Positions 11,538 through 23,500 of a DNA stretch of 64,000 bases are shown in pieces. The notes beneath the pieces are model-generated. The model saw only the letters and a list, made by a program, of their open reading frames with translations, had not been told where the DNA came from and did no database searches. How positions within the stretch are numbered: the first letter of the stretch is position 1; every line of letters begins with the position of its first letter. Source of the stretch: Rostratula benghalensis (lineage: Eukaryota > Chordata > Aves > Charadriiformes > Rostratulidae). The stretch covers positions 62,001 to 126,000 of the forward strand of contig VXAI01000384.1 in the NCBI GenBank assembly GCA_013399305.1, in the 5' to 3' direction. The position numbers were made by a program, and so were the translations under genes.

Positions 11538-14500
11538 CTGGGAAAGGGGAGGGAAAGAAGAAGAAAAAAAAAACACACACAAGAAGATATGATATGGTTG
11601 TTGTTTTTCACAACTTACTTTCATAAGGCATCATAATCTTCAGAAAGACAATCATATAATTTAAAGTAAGTTGCCTACCAGAGCTGCTTATAGACTGAGC
11701 CGATTTTGAATTGCCTATGAGCATCAGCAGATTGTTTGCTGGGATCCAACCTTCTCTACCAGTGCTCAGGTTCTTCACATACCTAGAAAAAATATAAACA
11801 ATAAAACAAAAATAATCAGATGGCTTCATTTGATACCTTTGAGAGTTTTGCCCTAAACATCTGCCTTCCAAACACAGTTCTGCGTATAAAAATTTCCAAA
11901 CACAGATCTGCGTACCAAAGTCCATCCTCCCCTTCACGAATCAGTTGAACTAGATCTCCACTTTTCACTGTAAATTCTTCAGAAACTCCTTTCTCATAAT
12001 CAGTCACAACTGTATATTTACCAGGAGTCTAAATGCACACAGAGGAAAGACATAAACAAATATTGAGTAATTTAAGGTATGTTGCAGCTTGTGTTATGAA
12101 ATTACAGTACTTTTCCCTTCTTTCTCATGCATATAAGTGCTGAAGACTGTGTAAATATACATACTGAGAGGGAGTAAAACTTTGCTGCTCTATTACATGC
12201 AAATTCAATACATGAATTCTCACACCCTGAAAAACATTCAGTGAAATGATTCCATTACAACAATTAATGCAAACCTCTAAAATAATAAAAAAAAAAAAAA
12301 CCCAACCAACACCAAACCCCAAATTCTACAAAAAAAAAAGTACCAAGCTGGCAAACTCCTGACATGATGTATGTGTGGAAGCCTGTTGATACAGCAGCTG
12401 AGCACGTTGTTGCTTGACTGCTGTACTATGGTGTAAGCAGTCATGGTCTCACTTGTCTGTGGGTCCACAAAGGCATGGATGGACCTTCCCAAGGAACAAA
12501 GACAGGGCTGATTTAGAAGACAAGGATATTTCCCATTGCCCTAGGAACTTAGCCCACCCGAGGGTTTCAGGGCAGACACCTTCCTTCCTGCAAGCTTCAA
12601 AAAGCATTCCTACATATTGCTACACTCAACACATCAGTAACATTTCCTTAGCTCTGTAGGAAAGCATTTCTGGTTACCAGCTTTATCTCGCTTCCCCCTC
12701 CTCTTCCTCCTCCTCCTTCTTCCTCTGCATCCGATGAATTCAGCGGATCTTCAGCACTAGACCAGCCATCATTTTCTTCAGACGCATCAAGAGAATGAGA
12801 TGTTTTAGTCCAACCTTGGGGAACAAAGAGCCACTGGTTAATTTTGCAGCATCGAGCCACTGACTGGGAAAAATGATCTTCCCACTGAGAAGCTCTGAAG
12901 CCATCAAGATAAACAGGAGGAAGACTGCACACAGGGAAGTTACTACAGCCACTGGGTGAAATTCACAGCTGGCAGAAGTCGGCCTGTTTCCATCAGAGAA
13001 AGTGGAGCTATGGCAATGCACAGCAGTGAATTTGGCTCTTTGGATTTATATAGAGGGAAAGAGATGGAATGAACACAAACAAAAAAGAAGCTGTTTCCCC
13101 CTTATGTATAAGTGGACATTGGATAGATAGTCTTTTTCTTGGGAGGAAGTAGAAGACAGGAACATGCACTCTATGGGAAGAGGATGAACGCACAGGGTTG
13201 TCAACCGAAGCAACTTAAACAGCCTGCTGGAACAAGGGATGGATGCACATAGCTTTGTTCAAACTGTGGAGTGCCTAGAGCTATCAAAAAATTCAACATA
13301 TGCTACAGGCACTCTGTACTTCACCTGATGAGACAGCTTATTATTTAGGAGTATTCAGGCACAATGAGTACTTAGTCACACTGAATTATCTTGGCGTTAA
13401 GTCACTGCATCAACCACAACAATCTCCTGCCTGTCATTTATTGCCAAGTGTTCCCTTTCCCTCTCAGGGTGAAGCATTTCATTTATTTACAAGGTTGAAT
13501 CATATCCAGAGTGCATAAAAGCCTTTTCCAAATAAAACTACAACAAGTTTTACAGTGGAATGCTTTTGACTGAGGTCAGCAGCTGCTAATAAATGTCAAG
13601 CTTATACTGAAGAAAAAGTCATAATAAAAGTCAAATGAATATTTATAAGTAAGATTTTGGTTCAAGCCAAACGCTAACAACAATGAAACTCAATGAAAGC
13701 AACCAAAGGAAGAACAAAGCTCCCAATTTTTATGTAACTATTAGTTACGTTGAGAAAGCACCAGCAGTTTTGCTCTTCGCTGCGTCTGAAGCATGTGTCG
13801 CGTGACTGGTCAGACCAGTGCACTAAGAAAAAAAACCCTGACCATTGCTGTAGTAAAACCAGAGCAATCTAAGGGTCACAGAAAGAAATCACACCCAGAG
13901 CACACCAAACAAGAGTGGGACTTTTACCTCGCCTGTGCTGCTGGATGACCTGCACAAGGTTAGAAGCACTGACCCATTTGGCCCTGTCCAGGGTTAAGAA
14001 CGAACGTCCATCTGTGAAGAAACTGAGCAATACATTCCCACTGTATTCCAAGCAATTTTCCTTGGAAGGACAACATGCTATAGTTAGCTCCTTAGCAGAT
14101 GAAACCCTTTCCTTTATTTCTAAGTTAAGAACAAGGCAAAAAAAGAAAATCTGGTTTCTCCTAATTGTTCCAAGCTCTCATTAGAATCAGAACCAATGAG
14201 TTGCACAGAAGAAAAAGAAAGTGAAATCCCTGTAATTGCTCTGCCTTGTAGCATCATACTCATTGACTTGCAAATCTGGAACATTTTGGGTAACAGCTCT
14301 TGTTTCTCAACCTTTCCTTTCATATGTAAGTCCTTATAAAAAAGCCTGGACAGGAAAGTAGTCATTATGGTCAATATTCATATTGGCTAATTACAGGCAC
14401 CAAAAATATATATATACACATTCAATATGCACGTGTGTATTCTGAACAGTGGGACTAAATCGGAGCTCCCTAGAAAGGCAGGAAATGTCAAAAAATGTCA

Positions 14501-17500
14501 GCCTTGAGAAAAGACAAAGTTGTACAGAAATTAACTTAGATTTGATGGTACCAGGAAAATCAGGAGTTCACTGACTGTTTTTCTCTTCAGAAATGGATTC
14601 AGTAGATTCTATCTCTGTGAAGAAACCATCTCAAAGATGTGATTCTTTCAACAAATTCATTTTCCTTAAGGTCACTGTGATGGAAGTTGGAGCAATGTAG
14701 CAGTGAAAGGAAACAACTGGAGACAATGCACTCTGCCCTGGGGAGCTACAACCATCACCTGGAGCAGTTTCATCCTGAAATGCCTGGGTCAACTGCCTGC
14801 TTACCCCTCTTCGGGTTGGGAAAGGGATTAAATGCCAGAAAAGAGATTGGAAGGTACAAGACAGAAAGGGGATTTACGAGATGTTTTGAATTCATTTACT
14901 TGGTTTAGTGGTTTCATGCAGTGAACATGAACATGCTGGACAGCATGGCGAGCCAAACAAGTCTGTTCCAAGGACCCAACAATTTGACTGTTAATTAGCA
15001 ATGATCAAGGACTCTCCATACTGGAAAATTCCAGGCCACAAAACACCCTTTGCTATCTGATAGCATTTTCAGGACCTCAGGATTTCCATGATACCTGGAA
15101 ACCTCAGAAGTTTGACTGCTACCTGCAGAAAATCGGCCTTGTAGCTCCTGTTACTGCATTGATCCAGCCTGGGATTACATTGCCTGCTGCTCAGACAAAG
15201 TGAATGGTGTCCCACAGTTCCCCCAGCACAACAGCCCAACCAGCATTGTTTCCACAGGCGAGACAGACTGTGGAAACCTGGAGAGGAGGATGATGGTAGG
15301 GCTTGAAACAGTTTAATCTATCTATAGAATAATATTTTCTAAAGGAGATGTTGGTGGATAGTCAGGAAGAGAAGGACTGCTTTCCTTGTACTCTCTAGTT
15401 GATTTGCCCCAGGGATTTGTACTCAAGCCTTCACCAACCACCTCAATTTTCAGAAAAGGGTCATTCAACTGAAATGCTTTTCTATTCTTTGCTTAGCTGT
15501 GAGTTGGGAGGACAGGAGGCCAACTGCTACCAGAGCTTCAGTTAGTTTTTACCACCTTGTGAACCCCAGATGATTTGTGTACTATCACCCGAAGAAGGAT
15601 CATAGAATGGTTTCAGGTTGGAAGGAACCCCAAAGATCATCAAGTTCCAACCCCCAAGATGCAACTGGGCTGCGACTACAGTAACAAACACATCTAAAAT
15701 GGGAATTCCACGTGACACTGATGAACCCCACTCTGACTAAAGTACATGAGTTGTGGATTTCATTTTATTTTTTTTCCTTTTTAAAAAGTTAAACACACTC
15801 CACAAGGGGCACATTGACAGGAGGATCACAACTGGACACCCCTGCAATTCCATTAAACACTCAGCTTCTGGTTATTTCTTCAGCAGAAGATCCTTTTTCC
15901 CCACTGCCCTCTTCTAAAATACTAGTTAGTCATACGCTACTTTGATGCCAAAGTAAAACTTCAACCACCTGTGCTATCAAAATCACTGTATACAGAAGCT
16001 GACAGACCCACTTGGAAAAACTGAACTCATACCAATACTGCTGCACACAACAGCATCATACAGGTAACCCCAGCACTCTGTTGTAACATATTTCATGAGG
16101 GACATGTGAATATTTGTGGAGTACAAGATGCGGTATCACTATACCTCTTAAACCAAAAGGAGTTGGGTCACTCACTACTTCATGTCGTTTAGTTTTTTTG
16201 TCAGGACTGGTAGGAGAAGCTGCAGGAGGATGAATAGGCAAAAAACACAGAAGAGAGATATTGAAGAACTGGAAAAAAGAGAATAGGTGGAGTGCATGCT
16301 AAATACCTTTGAGTTTACACTGGAAAACAAGAGGATTTCTGTAATCCCTAATTTTAGCCAACATTGGTCAATTACAGCAGGAGGAATGAATTATTTACAT
16401 GTAGGTGTTTGAATATAAACTGACAAATTTATTTTACAGTAACAGGTGAAAGTATATGTAAACTTTTCTAAGTTAATTCGACATCAACTGAATATAACTA
16501 ATTCCAATTATAGACAATCATTACCAAATTAAGCAGTCATTTTTGTATAAATCTAGTGCTACAGCAATACCTGGTCCTGTAAGAAGGATCATCGGTAATG
16601 TCTGGCTTTTAGCAGAAGATGGAGTTTCTGTCAAGGCAAGCATGGAATATTAGTGCTCACCTCATTAGTATGAGATATACAACCCTAGAGTCTCTCCAGA
16701 AAGAACTCAAAGGTAATCAGGTCTTAAAAAGGCATTCTGAAAAAATGATTGGGAGGGGGGGGAAAAAAAAAAAAAAAAAAAAAGAGAGATCATGCTCTTG
16801 AACAAGTGTCATCATCGTAATGCAATTCAGACTGTTCAGAGGCAGCTGTTCAAAGCAAGAAGTGAATGTGCCAGTGCAATTACTTGGCAGGAGGAAGCAA
16901 GAAAGGTATCAGACTCCTATTGCCTGTTTTACAAAAAAAAACCCCCACCCTTCAAACCAAAACCCAAGCCATTTCTTGGAAGCATAGGGCAATTCTTATT
17001 TAGTTTTGTATCCAGCAAAACAACATTGTCATACACATTCTGCTGTAGTCATAATTTAGGAACTCTGAAAGACACCAATATAGAAATACTCTAACAAAAC
17101 CTTGATTCCCTTTGTGCCAAGTAGAGGTGCATTTGGGGCAGATCCACTGAAGCCAGAAGCAGGCCAAGTGTCTGATCTGAAGACAACTTCTTTCCTCCAG
17201 TTTTCCTACAGGAATGGGGCACTATAAACTCCTTCCTTGGCCTAGATACTGAGGCCAGAGGCATTGGAAATTGCACTCCTTCCCTTGCATCTCGAAACAG
17301 CTCCAATTTTCATCAGCTGCATCCCCCTCTTTCCCACTCTGGAGTAATTGTCTCTTGAAATCTGCCGGTCAGGGTCAGTGACTCAGGAACCTAGCTTAAA
17401 CTTAGGATAACAAGCTAGTGCATAAACTGAAAACCTGTTGCACTACACACACGTACAGAGTGATGATTCAATTACAGCCTTAAACAGAAAACAGGCTAGC

Positions 17501-20500
17501 TTTTTCTTAAAAAAAAAAAAAAATTACCTTTCTGACTTTTGAGGTTAGTAAAGCCCTGCAGCATAAAGTGCTTTTTTGACAGTACAGAGCATTCTGAGGT
17601 AGAGCTAGTGTCATCTACAAAGGAAGAGAGACACAGAAAGAAAGGGGAGGAAGCCATGAAAAGATCAAGGCAAAAAAAATCATTTGCAGCCCTGCCAGGG
17701 AACCTGCATGCTAGGATGAGAAAGGACAACTAAAAGACAAGGTGCAACAGAAGAGCCCAAGTGGCCAGTTGTTCTTACTATACAGGGGACTTGTACTGCC
17801 ATTGGTTCGGTAAATCTCCATCATGGGAACCAAAATTCAAGAGGAAAACCAAAACCAAAAGTCTTGGTAATGCCAAAAAATTTATCCAAAGGAAGAGTAC
17901 GCTGAGAAGCTGGGCAGCTCTAAGAGAAGACCTGCTGCAGGCTTGGGCCTCATAACATATAGTTCCCATCTCCTTTCGGCTACCCTTCATTCGAGGTGGC
18001 TTTTGGCCCACCCACACCACACAGTGGAACACAGAACCACCAAGCTAAGGGCAGATGGGACCTGCACACTAGTGTCGTATGGACAGCACTTTGTGGGTGG
18101 GCTGCCTTAGGAATGAAAGCAACAGAGCCTTGCTCATTCAGGTGTTGTTACGCTGCATTTCCCTGTGCTACCGTGGCTACTCAGCTAGTGGACCTGCCTG
18201 TGTAACTGCAGTGCAGGCATGCTTTTTGCAATTCAAGAGAATGATACATATGTGTAAACTCACCTTTGCCTTTCTCAGGGTTCTTTGGTGTGACTGTGGT
18301 GCCATAACCTTCTAGACTTGCTAGATCAGCTTTTCTCTCCTCCATTTTTTTGGCGTTTCTGACGTGGTTCCGTGAAGGACTGTTTATTGGAAGAAAGGTA
18401 AGATGGTCAATTCATCTCCAGCAAATTTCAGTCTAAATGGGATGTTGACCTTCAGTTATGGGCTACCTTTTACATACAGATATATAGGCCAAAACCCATT
18501 TATTAGCCACTTCCCAGATCTTAAGCTCAAGAAGCCATTGGTGATTGTGCATTTAAAGATCATGAGCACTTAAAAAGGAGAAAGGCTCCCCTAATCGACC
18601 ACAACCCCATGTACTATGGCAGAGGGAGCTACTGAAAAGACAGTTCAGGACAACTTCCTGTCACTTAGCTACAGGCACACATTCTGTTCTGACACTTTCC
18701 TCCTGAATGTACTAACGAGAAAAAAAAAAAAAAAAAAAGAGGAAAAAAAAAAGCAAACAAAAGTAATGGACTCTGCCCCTCAGAAGCTCTTAACAGAGAA
18801 ACAGATGAGGGANAAAAAAAAAAAAAAAAAGAGGAAAAAAAAAAGCAAACAAAAGTAATGGACTCTGCCCCTCAGAAGCTCTTAACAGAGAAACAGATGA
18901 GGGATGAACACAGAAGATAGATTGGATCTTGCAATTGGATTCCCACTGCACCTCTCTTTGGGGATGGAATGGAGAAAGACATCCCACAAGTTCTATACAT
19001 CTGGGAAATTCTCCCTGAGTGATAAGTAGATGCAAAAAACACACTACTGATATGTATTTAAGCACACACCACGTGTGAATGACTGAAGATATAAACATAT
19101 GGGCTTATGGGTCTTTACACATATGATGAAAAAACAGAGTAGCAAAGCATTAAAAAGACACATTACAAACAGCAGGTGGGAGCAAAAGAATATACAGGTT
19201 GGTAGAATGAAGAATAACTAATAGGAAAAGAAGAAAAGCTTGACTCAGAAGCCGGGAATTACTGAAGGAATCAACACATTGCTTAGTTAAAAAAAAAAGA
19301 AAAACCAAAAAGGAAACTGGAGGAAAAGAACATGAGACAGAGAAAAGGTAACACCCTGAAACAGACAAAAAGGATGGCACCACGACATTGGAAAAGGAAG
19401 GAAAAACACACCCAGGTGAAGGAAAAAGAACAGAGAAGGAAGGAAAAGACTGTTCCGCATAACTCTCTTATCTGGGGTGTAAAGTATATAATTAGCTGTT
19501 CAACAAACAAACCCATAATACCACCAGGATTTTGGCTGGCAAAAGAAATTAATTTTTGGTGTTGCTCTCTATCAACTGGCAAAGCCCATGTCACTGCTGC
19601 TCAGTTTAACAGTTCTGCAGATGTATAAGCCCTGAGCTTCACAGCTTTAGAGTAGGAAGAAACCTGAAATAACCCTAAAGCATAAAGGCCAATATTAAGG
19701 GATCAGAGTCATGAAGAACTGCAAACTAGGTGCATTAGCATATTTACAAGTCAGCCAGGCTGATCTGACAACATACTTATTTACCTTGTACAAGATGATG
19801 ATGGTAGAGGTAAACTCTGTGTGTGTTCTAGTGTCCTGTGCTGACTAGCTTCTGTAATGGAGAAAAGAAAAAGAATTATTAAAATTGATTTGTGTTTTGA
19901 GCTTTTCACTTCTGCAGTCCTACACAGTGAAGACATACAGGCCAGGTTTTGAAGTTAAGAGAAAAGCAATTAAAAAGCCATATATGTATTGAAAATATCT
20001 TACCTCTGCATGCCTGCAGTTGACTTGTCAGCACTTTTCTTATTTCATTTACCCAAGTAGCTTTAACCTCAGGTGTTGGTGCCTACTCAAAAATAAATCC
20101 AATTAGCCATCAAACATAGAATACTTAGAATCAGAATCATTCAGGTTGGAAAAGACCCTTGGGATCATCGAGTTCAACCATCAGTCCCACTCTACAAAGT
20201 TCTCCCCTACACCATGTCCTCCAGCACCACATCTAAACAACTCTTAAACACGTTAAGGGATGGTAGGTGACCCAACCACCTCCCTAGGCAGCCTATTTCA
20301 ATATCTGACCACTCTGTGAATAATTTTTTCCTAATATTCAGCCTAAACCTACCCTGTTGCAGCTTAAAGCCATTCCCTCTTGTTCTATTGCTAATTAGCC
20401 ATGAGAAGAGACCAGAACCAACCTCTCTACAATGTCCTTTCAAGTAGCTGTAGAGAGCTATGAGGTCTCCCCCCTCAGCCTTCTCTTTCTCAAACTGAAC

Positions 20501-23500
20501 AGTCTCAGCTCCTTCAATTGCTCTTCATATGATTTATTCTCCAGGCCCTTCAACCAGCTTTGTTGCCCTCCTCTGCACTCACTCCAGCACCTTGACATCT
20601 CTCTTGTGTCGAGGTGCCCAGAACTGAACACAATACTCAAGGTGTGGACTCACCAGTGCTGAGTACACAAGGACAATCACCTCCCTACTTCTGCTGGTCA
20701 CTCTATTTCCAATACAAGCCAGGATGCCATTGGTCTTCTTGGCCACCTGGGCACAGTGCTGGCTCACATTCAGCTGCTTGTCAGTTAGAACCCCCAGGTC
20801 CTTTTCTGCCAGGCACCTCTCCAGCCACACTTCCCCAAGCCTGTAGCGATGCATGGGGTTGTTGTGGCCCAAGTGCAGGACCTGGCACTTGGCCTCGGTT
20901 GAAGCTTATGCTGTTAACATTGGCCCATCGATCTCCAAGTCTCTCTGCAGAGCCTCCCTATCCTCATGCAGATCAACACCCCTGCTTAATTTGGTGTCAT
21001 CTGCGAAACTACTGATGATACTCTATGTCCTTAACAAGATCATCAATGAAGCTGTTGAACAGAAATGGTCCCAACACTGAGCCCTGGGGAACACCACTTG
21101 TGACTAACTGGATTTAACTCCATTGACCACCACTCTTTGGGACCATCCATCCATCCAGTGTTTGATCCAGATCATATAGCTCATCCAGTCCACGAGCAGT
21201 CAGCTTCAGCCTGGATCCTAAGCTCTATATTTCTACATTTCAATGACAACAAAGAGTTGCGTGCCCAAGCACAGCCTTGGTGGAATCCTTGAAGAGGGAC
21301 AGACAGATCTTCCTCTAGTTCTTCAGTGAACAGAAACTAGCTGTGACAACTGGAACTTGCTGGGGCAGAGGCTGTGCATGTGCTGCAGGCAAACCCTGGT
21401 TCACAAGCCAGCCACTACTCCAAGTGACAGCAATAGTAACAAGTGTATATATTATCACCCATGGATATTGTAAAACGTGATTCCCATCCTCCTCCCCCTG
21501 AAAACTGCAATGAAAATATATTGTTTAAGAAACTACCTTATGAATTAATCGGCTATGTTTTGGTTTGGGTTTTTCCTACACTTCCTCATCACTCATTAGT
21601 GATGTAACAAAGGGAAAACAAAAAAAACCTAAACAGATCTTCTTAAGGTTAAGACTTCCTATCCCCTGGCCTTTCTCTCATTTTTTCCTTTTTTTAGTGG
21701 CACATTATTTACCTGGATGATGTAAACTTCTTCCCTTGCATTATACCAGATTTCAAATTTTTTTGCATCCCCTTTGACATTTTCTGTTATTCCCACTGCT
21801 GCCATCTGGAAGAAAAGAGAACAGAGGCTGACCCACCACACTACAATTACAGTAACAACGGAAGCAGGCAGCTGCTGGTATTCTTTGGTACCCTATTTCT
21901 GAAAAGGAAAGCCACATTTGGTTTGTTAGCAGAGAGTAACTAGCACAGCATGATCTGCATGTTGGATGAAAGAGATTTAGTACTCTGTCAGCTTGGTTAC
22001 TTCAGGTGGAAGAAAGTTTTACGTACATTAAATTGAGACTAACCCACAACATGTCTGTCTTAAAATCCAGACCACCAAATCTTACATCTATTTTATACTA
22101 CCCTGCTCTACTCATTATTAGATTTTTCTGTGTGATTAATGCAACTGCCATTCAGCTAGATTAGTATGGTTTGGATTTTCTCAGAGGATAATTTTCCCCT
22201 ACCCTGACTTTCTAACAGACAGGAACACAAAGTGACACAGGCCTGCGGCACCAGTTGGGTTTGCCTGAAAGGGTAAAGTTCCCAACACAAACTATAACAC
22301 AGCTTTGCTGACAAAAACCTAGAATATTGCTTTGCTGCAGGCTAGGCCTTCAGTACCTTGACCTTACCAGACTGCTCAGTGTCTTACATTTAAGGAGTGT
22401 TTGTAGCTGTAAGAAGGTGCTTTCTCATATCCCTCTCCATTCTCTTCTCGCTTTTTACAGAACAACACTGCTTTCTCATGGAGGAAGAGGTGTCGCTGCA
22501 TCGGCTTGAAGCGTGCCAAGTCTTTCACCTTTGAGTGACCCTTTTTGTGATCAGTCCAGACGTTGAAGGATCCCTGCATTAAAAGCTTGCCCAGCTCATT
22601 CAGGTTTCCCTGGAACAAAAACACCCAATATTTATGACTACAGAGAGAGGACATCAGACTAAAACCCATGCTCTGACCAGGTCTTTACAAGTTTTGTCAT
22701 TCCAAGTAATCTCTCACATCAGTGTTTATGTTGAGTTTGGAAACATAATAAAAATAAAGTCAGCATTAGATTTTTACAAATAATTTTCTCTTACCAATAC
22801 TGTTCAGGCAGGATTTTACAGTCAAGAGTACCAGTAGCAAAGATGCAAAGATCTACACATAGAGAGAGGGGAAGGCACAACACACATATTTGGTTGTCTG
22901 GGATTTCTTTTTGCCTAAAGTCTGCTCCAAAGCTGCTTACGTTGTGTTTTGGTGTTGGTATGGGTTTTTGGTTTTTAACTGGAAGTTTTGGGTGTAGTTT
23001 TACACATAGACATAAAAACGTAGTAGCAACTCCCGTTTGGCAGTAGCCTAATCCAGACTCCTCAAACTTTCAGTTTCTAACTTGGTGCCAGTTATATCAA
23101 AGAAAGAAAACTCAAGCAGACGAAGCAAAGTATTATTCACAGGTGCAAAACTTCAGAAAAGTATAGAGAGTTCCACTTCCATTACTTTCATAACACAATT
23201 CAGTTTGAAGGCACTTGAAACATTCTTCTCATTATTTGTACAATGTATAGGGTATGCTGTACTTAGATATAAGAAGTAAACAAAAAGAAATTTAAAAATA
23301 CGTAAAAAATACTGTTACTCACATCATAGCCCGTAATGGCTATCTGGTGCATGGAATCATTAACTGCTTTGAGAATACCCAGTATAGAAGTTAATGCCTC
23401 CTGAAGATCTTCAGCACCTTCACAGTTCTTACTGTACTTCAGCATTTCCTGAGACAGCAGGGAATGACAACATACTTAGCTCTGGAAACAGGAATAACTA

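Noticed and set aside
12277..12492. Minus-strand frame between exons 27 and 28 as an extra exon
   Set aside because: No borders of the required 0-0 phase and no similarity to the linker or SH3 domain.
16571..16601. 31-base pseudo-exon with AG/GT borders on the minus strand
   Set aside because: Its length breaks the phase-1 to phase-1 frame of the MCF2L linker and the other phase meets a stop.
21713..22609. Assignment of the gene to the paralogue MCF2 or MCF2L2
   Set aside because: The PH segment, spectrin-like blocks and presence of the KTSHSL linker and SH3 domain fit MCF2L better; the others differ at these positions in my recollection and MCF2L2 has a different C-terminus.
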